DNA of 64,000 bases, taken from positions 32,917,864 through 32,981,863 of the forward strand of contig CM073322.1 in the NCBI GenBank assembly GCA_037043015.1. Reading direction: 5' to 3'. Position 1 is the first letter of the stretch. The number at the start of each line of letters is the position of its first letter. The notes beneath the pieces were generated by a model. It saw only the letters and a list, made by a program, of their open reading frames with translations, was not told where the DNA came from and made no database searches. This DNA comes from Bryum argenteum. Taxonomy: Eukaryota; Streptophyta; Bryopsida; Bryales; Bryaceae. The position numbers were made by a program, and so were the translations under genes. Of this stretch, positions 11,884 to 25,260 are shown in pieces.

Positions 11884-12865
11884 TGAGCTGTAGCTGAAGG
11901 ACGTGCATTTAGGGATCCCTTTGTGTTTAAACTATGACGCCGATGTGCACTTGGCCCCGACCTCATCCGGCTGGGATAATTGTTGTTGTATTGAATCTCT
12001 GGCAACGGCAATCTGGGCTCGGCGCTATCCCTGGGAAACCTGTGCTCACTGGAGCCCTCTCTCTGCAACAGCAAGGAATCAACCTCTTAGATCACAGCAC
12101 AAGAATTCGTAGTTATCACAATGACGCTTTGCTTGTGTTGGTTTCGAACATAATATACAAGCTTTAACAGATAGGTATGTACTGCCCTTAAAACTGCGAA
12201 CGGTAGGTGGGTACTGATGTTAGCAGCTTTGAGAGGGTGAGGAATTGGGTGGTTTCAGCTAGCGACTTACACTAAGAATGAGCACCCCAAGGCACGGCAC
12301 AACAGACTATGGCACCGGTGTTCTGGTCAATGGTGGTTGCGTAACGCTCAAAATCATCATCGGATGTGAGAGGTCCCTCAAAACGATCCCAATCTCTCCT
12401 CTTGGACGAATCCTTCTTTCTCGTGCCCTACGCAATCAGTGGAAGGATCACTCTTAGAATCTCTTCCGCATCGCAGCAATCTACCGACTCTCCACATTCC
12501 ATTCATGCTACTTTTCACATTCTATGTACTCTTCAAATACCGACAATGAGGAGTGGGAAGGAAGAGCAAGCTTTCGTGACTACGTCGCAGGCATGGAATG
12601 TAAGAATGGCAGGGGAGAGAATACTATTGAGCTACTGAGTGACTCCGCTCGTCCTAAACGGTGCTAATTTACACATGCACAGAATGTCGGTAATTCGGTC
12701 AACTCCCCCGCCCCGGCTATCTCTCTCGATCTCCTTCTATTAGTTTATGACTATGATGACGAAGGTGAGCTACCGACAGAGGCACTAAGATCAATGGACT
12801 AAAGATATACCAAAAGTGTCGGCAAACTAGCTCAGACCGACAACGACGAAAGATGAAGCGGTTGC

Positions 12866-15217
12866 CTACTTGGATGATGCCGGACACAGATCAGCAGGCA
12901 TGGAGTAGAAGAAGAGTGAAGAAAGCATGAATACCGATGAAGATGATGATGATGACTCGGGGAGGTCCAGGGTGTCGTTGTACTCAACCAGAGTCTGGTC
13001 GCCCTGCTTGATAGCAAGGTAATAGACGGAGAAGGGACCTTGGTGACGGCGAGGATCCGAAGCAGGATGGGGATGGTCTTTGAGAATGTTCGGGACGCGC
13101 ATCCCCACTTGCCAGACGGCCGTCAACTTGATCTCACCGTCGTCGACGGTAAACTCACGGCTGCTGTGAGCATTGTACCACCACAAGCCCTTCTTCCACA
13201 GGAAAGCGCCGTTGAGCGTCGCCTCCACTTTGTTCATGCCCAAGTTCTTGGGCGTCGGCCACACCTTGCACCGGAGCGCCACCTTCTGGTTGTTCCCCAC
13301 CGTGCATTTCACCACAATCTCGCCCTCCCGAATCTCATACGACGGCAACCTGCACATCACATGCTCTATAATCTCAAAACCCCAGCCCCTGTAACCTTGC
13401 AGTGTTTCAGATTACTCACACGGAAACTAAACTTTCACAGTTGAATCTGATCGATTGGTTGAGAGAGATTAGTGCAATGGTACCCGCTGATGGCGCGGGT
13501 GAAAACCGGAGGTTGGCGTGGAGGTTGGCGGGGAGGTTGGAGATGTAATGGAGGTGCACTCGGCTGAGGATGATGCAAGCGATCAATGAATGAGCTGAAA
13601 TTGGAGCCCTGGGTGATGGTGGAATCTATCGTCGTCTGCGAAAGAGAATTGTGAAAAAACAACTGTGAGCTATGCTTCGATCAGGAAAAGCAGAAATATT
13701 TGATAAAGAGAGAATGGAATGGTACCCCAGAGTCGCTGGTTCCCGAGAAAATGTACTCTTGCAGCTTGCAATTGGCATTGTGCAAGCGTACCACCACCTC
13801 TTTCATACTGGGTCGAAGCTCCTGCCGATCCTCCACGCACAGCTGCGCGACTTTGGCGACATCGTAGAGCTGATCATCTGTAAATTCGTTGCGGTTGATA
13901 CGCATGTCCACCATCGTGAGGACCTTGTGCCGCATCGCAATCTGGTCGCCAAGGAAGAAACTCTTACACCACACTACTAAGCTCCTGCCTTGCTGAACGG
14001 CACGCCGGCCCGTGATGAGCTCCAGCAGCACCACGCCATAGCTGTAGACATCATTCTTAGCACACGGCGTGCCGTTCATGAGGTACTCAGGGTCGACGTA
14101 CCCATGCGTCCCGCGAACTCGCGTCGATACGGTCGGCTGATGGCCCGTGGGCAGCGGTTTGCTCAAACCGAAATCCGCTATCTTTGCTTGCATGTCCTCA
14201 TCAAAAAGAATGTTTCCTGTAAAGATAAGTCTCTCTTGCTCAGTTTCTGCATTGCCACTTCCTTTACTTGCAATGAGATTCTTCCTTTGATTTCACGAGG
14301 AGGGAAATATTGTTACCTGATTTCACATCGCGGTGGACGAGCGATGGCTCGGCATGGCTGTGCAGATACTCTAGCCCTTGCGCGACCTCGGCCGCGCATC
14401 GCATTCGGGCTTTCCAGTTGAAGGGGGGAGCGCCCTCCAAATTACGGGGATGGAGCAGCTGATCCAGGGAGCCTTTCGCCATATACTCGTATACTAGGAA
14501 CAACTCATCTCCTTCCACGCAGAAGCCCAGAAGGGCAACGAGGTTCCGGTGATGGAGACGCGAGATTGTGTTCAATTCTCCCCAAAACTCTTTCTCGATG
14601 ATTGCTTGAGGCCGATTCTCGATGTTGTGAAGGAGAGCATTGCTGCCGTTTTGGAGTTTCTTGATCGCGAGCTTCCGCGAGATGGGCTCGTCGCGGAGCG
14701 ACATTCCGGAGTAGACAACGCCTTGGCCGCCGCGCCCAAGCTCGCAACGAAAATTGTCCGTCATGTCCAGTATCTCCTCCAACGTGTACTCCTTCACGAC
14801 GCCCACAGTCACCGAGCGCGACAAGCGCGGGCTGCTGTTGGTAATCGTCGTGGAGATCATAGCTGGTGGAGTGGGCTCGCTGGTTACAGCCACAATCTCC
14901 CTCGAAGATGACTCCACTTGTAACCTCCTCGTTGCAAGCATCCTTAAATTGGCAGCTTTCCAGAACAACCCCGTGGTGACGCCCACGACGAAAATCCCAA
15001 ACAGTGACATCAGGCTTGAAAAGATGGACGACTGATGGTCCATCATCAGCTTTGGGTTGCCAGCGTCGAGACTACCACTGCTACCAGATTCCGCACTCGC
15101 CATAACCATCACGTTGGCCAGTATCAACGCGTTCGCCTCCGCCCACCTCCATGTCCGCCATGCCTCCCCGAGCAGCGCTTTCATCACCGGCGAGCTCAAA
15201 ATTATGCTTCTCTGCAT
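12866..15217 (-). CDS. Receptor-like Ser/Thr kinase with C-terminal extension
   Basis: I propose four exons: 15217-14317, 14216-13726, 13635-13484 and 13349-12866. All have GT-AG borders and matching phases, giving about 675 residues. Order: a hydrophobic N-terminal segment (about 28-42), a short serine/glycine-rich segment, a membrane helix (about 68-86), then the kinase. Visible motifs are the glycine loop GRGGQGVVY (161-169), AIKK (Lys186), HRDVKSGN (near 294-301), DFG (315-317) and GTHGYVDPEY. It is therefore an active-type RD kinase. The LELITGRRAV stretch resembles Arabidopsis At1g49730-type receptor kinases. After about residue 460 comes a proline-rich linker (HPQPSAPP, RQPPRQPP) and then a domain of about 130 residues I do not recognise (LPSYEIREGEIVVKCTVGNN to YNDTLDLPE), ending in a serine run. 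The start is uncertain: Met at 15184 is an alternative. An out-of-frame 131-codon ORF with a secretory N-terminus overlaps the 5' end. Confidence 0.75.
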
Positions 15218-16962
15218 AACTCGATTCAAACTCGTCAACTGCAGTCGCCCTCAATACTACACTTCTCGTAACGAGGTGCCACTGCAAGGAATAGTTCAGC
15301 GGTGGAGTTGATAAAGCGCACGAGCGACGAATTCCGTGCGAGAGCGAAATACTACCCTCGAATTCTAACTCGAACTCTGTGGAGTGGTGCCCTGGCTTGC
15401 ACACAACTTCTAACTCTACCGCCAGATCCAGGGCCCCAGCACATGATACTGACAATAACAAAAGAGCAAAAACCAATAACAGACAAGTGCAAAAGAACCA
15501 TCACTGGAAGGAGGGGACGCAGACGAGCGAACCCAGTCAGCGGGCCTCGAAACTCAGCCCCCATTTCGTGCCCCTACTCCTATGCCACAGCCTAGTGGAA
15601 CAAACGGCAGCGATGGAAGGGTATCGAGAATGCAGGGTGGCGATGCAAGTGCCGGCGTTGGCAAAGTCAAAGAGCGGGACTGTACCTGTACCATTGGAGT
15701 GGAGCTCGAATTAAATACATTTAGCATATTGGCTACATAGTACTGGTGTCTGAAGGTCCGGATTGTAGCGTGCCCGCACCAAGCAAAGGGAGCCCGAGCA
15801 TCCATCGCACTTTCTCTGGTAAGTTTGTGCTTAGAATGCTACAGTGGTCAAGGTCCTTTTTGCTTTTCTGGGGTAAGTTTGTGCTTTGTAAAGTCGAGTG
15901 GGAAATAACCATTAGTGCCGTGCAAGGAGCTCTTCAGTTATGATGGTGGTGTGGTTCCTCTCTCCCGTGGTGCGGAGGATTTACCGGCAGCAGCCTCCTT
16001 TATGATCATGCTCTTTATGAGCCTCTGCCATATGCCCTGTATTCTTACAGCTATAGAATAGAATATAGTTGCTGATTTGGCTTTCGCATGCATGAAAGTT
16101 TGTGTAAGTTGTGTGCAACTATAATTGCCACTTATGACACTTGATCGTGTTTGATTCCATACCCTCTGCTTGGGGCCCACATGAATCCTCATATGTGTGG
16201 GTTCACTCACACCGTCTTTGCATTAAAATGAGAAGTCTATGGACAAACTTCACTTCGGCCATGGCCCATACTTGAGAAGCCAATCCTTGCAAAGCCATGG
16301 CCTTTGAATGTAGTGTAAAGTGAGAGAAGACCAAAGACTCCCATGTGGAGCTTTTTCTAAAAACTCAAAATATATTAAAAGTTTTATTTTTACCCAATGG
16401 TCTTCTTGATTTTTAGTTTGGTCCACCTCTTTGAGATGGGTCTCACTACAATTCAAGTGGGTTGTCAAGAAAAGCAATTTTTGTGCCAACAAGGCAAGTA
16501 GTGCTTACCATGTCATTTTTGGCTCATTTTCTTCCTTGGACTAAAATTCGCTTGTGACTTCATTGGCTTCTTAATTTCTAAGCCTCCCATTGATTGTAAT
16601 CCTTTCTTTCTTGGCTTCTCAACTCTAGTGTAAAGAGGGCGTCAAATGCATTGCAATACCTAATTCTAAAAAACCATTTAGATCATAAAAGTTAATTACG
16701 AATTTATTGCATGGTTTTGAGTAATCAAGTCCATTTTTATCTCTAGAGCTCCTTGATGCGAAACTGTCAAAATCATTAAAATAAACCTTCCTCTACTTCA
16801 TGCTTTAAATATCTCAGACTAAGCAATATTAGAAAGAATCAACCGTAGGATTTTGAAGTTAACTTAACCATTCATGCACATACCAAATTTGAACCGTCAA
16901 TTCTTTATTATTTTTGAGATTATAGTGGTCAAAATTGGCTGAATTTTGTTCCTATGTGAACC
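15218..16962. other. RLK upstream region and intergenic DNA
   Basis: The first 600 nt should contain the 5' leader and promoter of the receptor kinase. I see no certain TATA box. A minus-strand ORF at 15476-15081 starts MVFALLLLSVSCAGA, like a signal peptide. It is not in the kinase frame, and no good intron joins the two. The rest is AT-rich with no gene. Confidence 0.4.
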
Positions 16963-16966
16963 TTAA

Positions 16967-17930
16967 CCCCTAAAAATCCAGGAAAACCGATTCGGTTTTC
17001 TGAGATTTCGGGCAGCTCATTTTAAGCATTTAAATTGATATTTTTGCCTAAGATTTTTATTGGGTGCTCCTCATACAGTAATGTGTATGTGGTAAAATTT
17101 TCAAAGTCAAATTTTAATTTTATAACCTTCACCTAGAAATTTTAGGTTTCAAGTCCAAAACGGGCACTTTAATTTTTTTATTTTTTATTTTTTCTTTCCT
17201 AGAAATATGTTCATTACCAAATTACTATTCAAATTCCAAAGTAACCGAAGTCAAAAAGTTTACCAATTTTACAAGGGCAGCCTCCAAAACTTTCAAAAAC
17301 AATCTTCACAATTTCTAGTAATTTTACAATTTTTTCTTTCAAAAATTGCCAAAATTCGAGATATTGGATTTTTTCCAAGATTTTTTTTTTCAAAATTCAC
17401 ATTATCATAAATGCACCTTCTCACCGTCGAGATTTTTCTCAAACTAAATATATCATACGTAGTGCTTGTTTTACTATATGGTTGTTTTTAGACCTTCTTT
17501 CATAAAATATTTTACATTAAGGTCAAAAAGTGGAATTGGTCTCTAAAATTTTGCATGAGCATACCCAACTTGATTACCTACATGAAAAAAAATGAGGGAA
17601 AAATATTTGGAATAACAATCATCAAGTTGCCCTTGGCACCATTTAGACAATACCTCTCACGCAACGGCAAAAAAAAGTGCTGGTCAAACTTTGATTGTTA
17701 TGATCTCACAAATGACAAACATCCAACGGTTGAAATTTTTACCAATCCTTTGTATACAAGTTAGGTACAAGATCTTACGGTTCAAAGTCTAAAACCGGAA
17801 AAAAAAAGTTTCTCCATTTCCCCATTTCCCAACGAAGGTGAAAAATGGCAGTTTTTGGTTCTGGAGGTCGAGGAAACCCCTAGGTTTTTAGGGGTTAAAA
17901 GCTATTTAGGCTTTCTTGAACCTTTAGGGG
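16967..17930. mobile_element. TTAA-flanked element, subfamily II
   Basis: The left end is CCCCTAAAAATCC with TTAA at 16963-16966. Two successive right ends are present: AGGGG then TTAA at 17895-17898, and again CTTTAGGGG then TTAA at 17931-17934. The element is thus 928 or 964 bp. Internal blocks CCAAAGTAACCGAAGTCAAA, ACAAGGGCAGCCTCCAAAAC and GATCTCACAAATGACAAACA recur in the copies near 25565-26002 and 62860-63565. Non-coding. Confidence 0.6.
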
Positions 17931-18034
17931 TTAATGTCTTGAAAAATAACTATCAATTAGTGCAATAATAATGTTGGGTACGAAAAAGCCGTGAAATGTC
18001 ATGTTTATGAAAAGAGAGCAATATTTCATTTTAT

Positions 18035-18890
18035 CCCCTAAAGTTCTCAAGGCCTTTCTTTACATGCTTTACCCTCAAAACTACCCTCTTTCAATGCAAG
18101 TTAAGTTTTCATTTTACAATATATTTTAAAATATGCAACCTTAGGATCTAATACCTAACTTGTATATGTTTATGTGTACCGAATCTTAGATTCAAATTTC
18201 TTACTAGCTCTAAGATCGTAATGTTCAAACTTTCAAAAAGAGTTTTTTCACTTGTTATAAAGAGGGTAAGTAGTGTTATAAGGGCCAAACAATCCAATTT
18301 TGGTGGAAAATTTGACATGAGTCTCTTCACATTCTTGTTCCTAGGTGTGATAGGAATATGTCTAGGCTAATTTTACCCTCATTTGACCTATAAAACCTAA
18401 AGAATGCTTGATTTTTCACAAAGAGATATGTTGAAGTGCAAATACAAAGGCCAATTTTCAATAATAACAAATGCAAATGAAAAATTGTTGGATTGAAAAA
18501 TCAAGTGGTAGGGTCATGACTTGGTACTTCTTCTACATGTACAAAAAATAAAATCTAAAAAAAAAGCATAATTTCATTTTTTGGTGAATTGTTGAAGTTA
18601 CTGCAATCAAACTATTTTTGAGTGAATTTTGAGGATAAATTAGCATATACTGTAGTTCTGGGCAAATTTAGCATATACCGTAGTTTTGGGCAGATTTAGC
18701 ATGCCTTGATGGTGTTTACAAACTTTGACGGACAATACCTTCATAATTTTGAAGCACGAAAGGTCTCTTCGAAAAGGTACAAAAAAATCTAAAATAAAAA
18801 ACTATTTCAACTTCATGCTTCAAAAAAGGAGAACACACAACCCTACCAAAGCCAAATTGGCCTATTTCGGGCCTCTCCATTCTTTAAGGG
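18035..18890. mobile_element. TTAA-flanked element, subfamily I (inverted copy)
   Basis: The left end is CCCCTAAAG after a decayed TTAT. The right end is CTTTAAGGG followed by TTAA (18891-18894). Relative to the 9391 copy it is inverted: the GTAACC/CTTAGGATCTA block comes first, and the TGGGCA and TTTGAAGCA blocks come near the right end. No transposase ORF. Confidence 0.55.
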
Positions 18891-18894
18891 TTAA

Positions 18895-20786
18895 CACCTA
18901 ACCTCAACGTTGAAATTTGTCATTTTAAATGAAGAATTGTAGCTTATAGCTATTCCATCTACAATCCGTTTCTCACAAATTTTGTTAGGTTGGCACCTAA
19001 GTCACGTATAGTTTTAGTAGAGAAAATCACAAATTCATCCAAGATGTTGGGACTTCATGGCATGCAACTTAGGACAAGCAATTCTACTTCATACTTCTCA
19101 AACATGGGGCTTGCTTTCCATTGCAAGCCATTTCTTTGAATCAAATTTTTCTATTTCATTCTTCTATTATGAAAATAATCTTAGGATGAAACCAAAAAAC
19201 TCTTGAGTTGTTAGAGTTTTGACTAGAATAACTTTGGTATTATATCACAATGATGTTACTATACTCAGAAAACAAACCAACAAAAAAAAAGGAAAAAGAA
19301 AGAACATATAGTTCTTGAGGCCTCCATCTACAGTGCGGATTTTCCAAAAACTCGGTAAGAAACTAAGATGTAATTTCAGAGCTGACAGTGGTACTTTTGC
19401 TTCTGGCGTGGTCCAAAACGTATCCGTATCAGAACAGTGATATCAAAACATTGGTTGCAATTTGGTGGTAACGCACAACACTCGACAAAAACACCGTCCC
19501 TACAACCCACCCACATTGACCGCAATAAATAAAATCAAAAGAGAATTAATTGGAGGTAGAGCTACAACAACAATATGGTCCACCAGGAATAAATAGTATC
19601 ATAGCCTGTTTCCCCAGCATGTATACTTCATTGTATCAATTCATGAGGATTATGCCTGTTATACAATCCATGATGGAATGTGGTATTAAGAGTTGAAGGT
19701 AGCCTAACTTGCAATAGCAGACAAGCCCCAAATTTTTAGGATGTTCAGTTACAGCAGGAGGATTTGATGGATCAAATAACAATGATATACATAAGCATAT
19801 CATGGTTTTTGGATCCCCGAATTCGGACCCTTATGATCATCAATCCAATGATCTCTGGTACCGTCCTACAGTAGCGTATTCTACTTGATAAAGTCATAAA
19901 TTGGTGGATGATTTTCTTCCCTTCAAAATCTACACTCTTTTGTCTGTACGCAGATATATCCACTTCATCATGCTCATAGAACTCGTACTTCAATGCCGAT
20001 CTGTACATGAAAACGTGGTGATGGCGTGCTTACCACGTTTTGTCCCTATCAACTGGCAAACCATATCTTTGGCGCTAGCTACGTACTTTCAGAGGAATGT
20101 AAGTTATTTGCGTGAACAATGACATGTACTTGTAATAATAGGAATAATATATTAACTACTTAATAAAGTCTAGAGTTTTGAGAGATTTTGGATTTTGTAT
20201 GTTGTTGTAGTTGGCATCGTGAGTGTTCTTTTTTCAAGATCATACATGAATACATTATTTATTGACTTCTTGTGTAACCTATTCGAATGAAAATTATCTA
20301 AAGTACACTTAGGTTGAAACTTTTGTTGTTAGGCCTATTGTAGAATATGTTTTGAGAATTATCATTTGTGAAGGCAAATGTATGATTGTGTGATTGAATG
20401 TCTATGCAGAAATTATTGATATTTTATTTTGAAGACATATATTGTGACTTATGACACTAGAATATGTTTTGAAATGGTCATTTTTTACTGTAAGGCTTGA
20501 CACCAAGTTTAGATTTGTGGTCAAATTAGGTGTGCTTCCAATGTCTTCTTGGGTGTAAATCAAAAAAAGTGGTCGCATTTTGCAATAGATGGGTCTATAA
20601 ACTATAGCAATACTTAATTATTCAAGAAGTGTACCTCATTCAACACAATTGTTGCACATAATGTAGGTGCCTAGGTCGCTCAAGTTTCAAACTCGAAAGC
20701 TCATTGGGGAGTGGCTAAGGTAATCAAGTTAGTAAGATGTGCAAATTTACAGTGTTTGAGTATAATTAGTATAATGAACAATTAGT
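18895..20786. other. Intergenic, no gene seen
   Basis: AT-rich. The longest ORFs are under 80 codons with no domain signal. I see no RNA gene. Confidence 0.4.
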
Positions 20787-20790
20787 TTAA

Positions 20791-21630
20791 CCCCTTATGT
20801 TGTAAGGCCTCAAAAGTGCGAAAAAGCCTCAAAACAACCCTCCATCATTGCAAGATGCAAATTTTTATCTTCTGAGAATTTTTTGAGTTTGTAACCGTAG
20901 GATCTAGTACCTACCTTTATACATGTATGTGTGTATGAAATTTTAGATTCAAATTCCTCACCAATTGTGAGGTCATAATGTTGAAAGTTGAAGAATAAGT
21001 TTGCTCTCCTAGTTGTAAAATGGGTTTGAAGTGTTTCATGAGCCAAAAATATTTAAAAAAATAAAAAAATAAAACATGAATTAAAGCTCTTTAAATCCTT
21101 GTTCCTAAGCGGATTAGAATAATGTCTATATAATTTTTACCCTTATTGGACCTATGCCACCTATAAAAATGCTTGATTATTCACATGGAGGTATGTTTAA
21201 ATGCAAATACAAAGGTGAGTCTATGATAGTAAAAAAGGCTTGTGAAAAATTCTTGGATTGGGAATCCAATTAGTGAGATCATACCTTAGTACATCTTCTA
21301 CATGTTCAAAAAACAAACATGCAAAAAGGAAAAATCCTAATTTCTAGTTAATTTATAGAAGTTTATGCAATGTGATTGATTTTGGGGAGATTTCAAGATT
21401 AAAGGAGCACATAGTGCAGTTTGGACAGTTTTGGGCATATTTTGAATAGTGTTTTCAGAATTTGACCATAATATCTCATAAAGTATGAGAAAATTTGAAG
21501 TTCAGATTAAATTTTTAGAATCGTATGGAAAAACTCTACAAAACAGTTTCACCTTCATATGATCTATGTTTAGTAAATGAGAGCCTGACTAGAGTGAAAT
21601 CGACCATGTTAGGGCTCATTTTGACATAAA
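20791..21630. mobile_element. TTAA-flanked element, subfamily I (right end decayed)
   Basis: The left end is CCCCTTATG after TTAA at 20787-20790. The order of internal blocks (CCGTAGGATCTAGTACCTAC, CCTCACCAATTGTGAGGTC, GGACAGTTTTGGGCATATT, CTCATAAAGTATGAG) matches the 18035 and 27934 copies. The right terminus is no longer clear and is placed near 21630 by length. Confidence 0.5.
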
Positions 21631-22500
21631 GACTGATGCTAGGAAATGGTAAAAGAGTATGCATGCCCCAACATTATATGTACATGAAAGAATATAAATA
21701 CTTGGCAAGCTTACGTAATGCATGTACCCAATCTCTTAACGGTTGACCATATCAGCTTCTGTAGAATTGGTCCATGCCTGCCAACTCATTCAAGAGAAAA
21801 CACCTACACTATGGCAGTATATTTTATGCTTTCCTGCCATTATTCGCATTCTGCTTGGCCAAGACTGAACACACTCCATATCTGTAGCATGGTAAAAATT
21901 GCATGAAAGTTAAGTTAAAATGCAGTAAAGTTTCATGCCACGTACAATAATGGCTCAATTTTTTAGCACGGGGGATTTATAGGAATGTTACTCGTGCAAG
22001 TAGTGGGGAAAATCAGTGGAAAGATAGAGCAAGTGGAATTATCATTTTTGGACTCGTCTACAATGCGTTACGAATATTTGAAGTTGGAAATATATAGTGA
22101 CACCCTATAATGTTTGCACTGAGTACATGGTTACTTCTACATAATGAAGCTATTATGTACCCGTGAGTGAAGATCACTAGAGCTCCATTGTTGGACCCCT
22201 TTCCATTTTAGACCACTCTACTACACACTTGTAGAAGGTGAACTTGGGAAGGAGCGAATAGTACAAATCATTTATGAGTAATTTTTTTCAATAACTAACT
22301 TTTCCAAAGCAAATGTGAATTGGATGTGGAAGCAGAAATGCAAGCAGGAAATATGCTATATCAAACAACTTAAAGTCATTAATAAACACCTGATTAGTAT
22401 TTTCAACAACTGAAGAAAAATAAAGCACCTATTGTATCTCAATGGCACCTTATATACTTTGCAATGATCACCACTACAAAGTATCATCCTCCACCAAGAA

Positions 22501-22899
22501 ACTCACAAAAATTATTCACCAAGAATTATCCACCAAGGTTGGAAAAATTCTTCATAGTCACCAAGAATCATCTTATTCACCAAGCTTGGTGAAATTCTTG
22601 ATAGTCGGTGTTCACTTGCATATTGTAGTGAATACTCACTATTCTAGTTCCGAAGTTGCGCACGTGGAATAGTATCACTTGAATTGTCCGAATCCCTTAC
22701 CGTATATGCACGGAAGCTAAACTCACAAAAATTAATCACCAAGAATTATCCTATCCACCAAGCGTGGTGAAATTCTTGATAGTCGGTGTTCACTTACATG
22801 TTGTAGTGAATAGTCACTATTTCTAGTTCCGAAGATGCCCACATGGAATAGTGTTCACTTGACTTGTCCAAATTCCTTACCATATATGCACGGAAGCTA
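22501..22899. repeat. Tandem duplication, 220 + 179 bp units
   Basis: Unit 1 (22501-22720) and unit 2 (22721-22899) both begin ACTCACAAAAATTA and both end with ATATGCACGGAAGCTA. They share most of the sequence between. Unit 1 is longer because the CACCAAGAATTATCC...GTTGG...AAATTCTT segment is itself doubled. Non-coding. A (GACA)n run at about 22945-22968 lies just downstream. Confidence 0.75.
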
Positions 22900-25140
22900 G
22901 AAAGTGATGATAGGTATCACACGTAGGATGCAACTTGCATTCCTTACAGACAGACAGACAGACAGACGAAGATAACTTAAGCTATGCCAAAATACCGAAT
23001 ACCATATATATGTGCCATGGTTGATGCTACAAATCCATTATAAAATGCAGTCAATCTGTCGGTAGAATGGCAACCCTCCTGCACATGGTCTGCCCCTACC
23101 CAGTCCACCTTATCTGTCTACTGCGGATGGTATGTAAAAATAGCATTACTGTATTGGCAATTAGGCAATTGGACGGCGCCTGGCTTCCTGCCCTTTTCTT
23201 GCTGCATCGTTTGGCACCGTGTATCTCAAGAAACGAGGGAATATGAGCAAGAAATAAATATAAACACATCCATAGCTATGCATCATATTTGCCCCACATT
23301 TGTCGCCCCCCCCACTTTTCTTCAAATAAGTGACTTTTGATGTCAGGTACTACGATTGGGAGATTTTGGAGGTGATTTTCAATCGCAAACGATCATGAGT
23401 ATGGACCATTGACGGATGTATGAGTTACCATATTGCATCCTTTTTTTCATTTTTGAGTTTTTATGGATATTCGAGAGTTTTTGGCCTAAATTTGGAGTAA
23501 TTTACGAAATGTATGAATCTCTATATCAAGTAGAGTATGGTAGTGAATATAGTTTGATTATAATAGAGTAATTTTATTGTAAATATTGTGGTAATCTAAT
23601 ATGCATAGAAGTTGACGCTATATTCATGGTCTTTTAGTGGTCAAGGTAACCTTGCTTCAAAGAGACCATGTTTGAAAAACCAATAGTTTTTGATCTTAGC
23701 AAAGATTTTTGATTTGAACTCGAAGATTATAATACTTCGACGTGCATGAATGTTTTTAGGTGTTGTTTCCTTACTTCTAATGTAATGGATGATGTCACCC
23801 TAGATTCAGTGAAGGTTCAAACTAAAACGTCACTTTTAACTGTATGAATTTATAGTATGTAGTAGCACCTTCAATAGAGCAATTTTTGTGTTGACGTCTA
23901 TATGAATTGTAAACTCCTAGGGGATATTGAGACATTTATAAAGAGAAACAAAACCTTGAAATCTTAGATGTATAATCAAGGAGTCAAATGTTTGAGAATA
24001 CTACTATGTACAAGTGAGCTTTGCAGATCTAGTCTTGATTGTAGATATCCCACAAGTCTCTTAACTATCTTCTAGACGACATACACCAATATGCATTGTA
24101 CTTATATACTTCAAGTAGATGTAAGGCATATGAATAACTTGTAATTTTATCAAGAAACAACATGAGAGGACACACCTCCGTAAAAATGAATTTTCCAATA
24201 TTTACATTTGAATAACTCCATGGTAAGGAATTTAGAATGGTTCATAAACAACAAATTGAAAGTTTCTCATCTATTAAGTTGCCACTAGAAGAGGGGTTAG
24301 TAGTGTTAGTGTCCCTTTCATGCTGCCAGACACATTGCAACAAGGCCATGTACAGACAAACTCGTTAGCATGGAGTCAAACTCTTTCCATAAAAGCACAA
24401 AGTTTTTCACTCTTCTCTATGACAACTAGGATGCGGAGACAAGTAGGATTTGAAGTGAGAGAGCCACAAGAAATTTTCAAGAGAGGCGTTGAGCACACGT
24501 TTCTAGAGAAAACCATATCCTATCGGCATACACGTTTCTAGAGGAAACCATTACGCATTTCGCATTTCGATTCGCATGCTTCCCAATTTGGAGGAAAATA
24601 CCTCCAGACTAAGTCAAGCATAACATGTAGCACTTTGACGGAAGTTGTGACATAAAAAAGGATATGAGCATCTTCAAGTCAACATGTAAAAAGCCCACAT
24701 GACATGACAAATAAAATCGGTAAAGTGGGAACGAATTATAATAATATTCACGACTATAGTTGAAAGAGGTCAAGGAGAGCAACCCGAGGGACTAAGGCTC
24801 GCTAATCCAGCCATATTGGAGTACCTACACTCGTTCTCTCTGACCACTTTTGTGTAATAATTTCCAGTGTGCGCAAAATTCTTACATGGTACAGCTGACG
24901 ATTGATTGGCTGTGGATCTCCGTAAACGGTGGAATATGGTATGTGCCAACGATAATAGAATCACTTGGACTTCGCCTTCAATTCTTCTCTCCAACTCATC
25001 AGTTGACCTCAAAGTGACAAAGCTTGTCCAATAAGTTCTTTGTTTATGTGTTTTTAGTGAAACAAGTATGAGAAACTCATTGGTACTTTCTTGTAGAAAA
25101 TTGATCTCATATTGATTACTTGTACATCACCATGAATCTA
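22900..25140. other. Intergenic, no gene seen
   Basis: AT-rich with short ORFs only. A GACA simple repeat lies near 22950. I found no splice-linked coding potential on either strand. Confidence 0.4.
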
Positions 25141-25148
25141 TTGTACAT

Positions 25149-25260
25149 AGACAGATAGAAACTTCGATCCCATTCTAAGGGGTTGGCGTGAATGAAGTGT
25201 CCGTTCGTAATGCTAATAACTTCATACCCACCGGACAAGGGGAATATTGTGCATACAACA
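25149..25260 (-). mobile_element. SINE fragment (3' part)
   Basis: On the minus strand this is a diverged copy of the 3' half of the SINE at 35332-35688. Shared words are AGCATTACGAACGGACACTT (cf. AGCATTACGAACAGATACTT) and CCTTAGAA followed by AAGTTTCTATCTGTC. The tail is a TATC/TGTC-type repeat, as in the full copy, rather than poly-A. Confidence 0.55.

Noticed and set aside
13040-13444. Plus-strand ORF of 134 codons
   Set aside because: Antisense to the receptor kinase C-terminal exon, which has splice-consistent frames on the minus strand.
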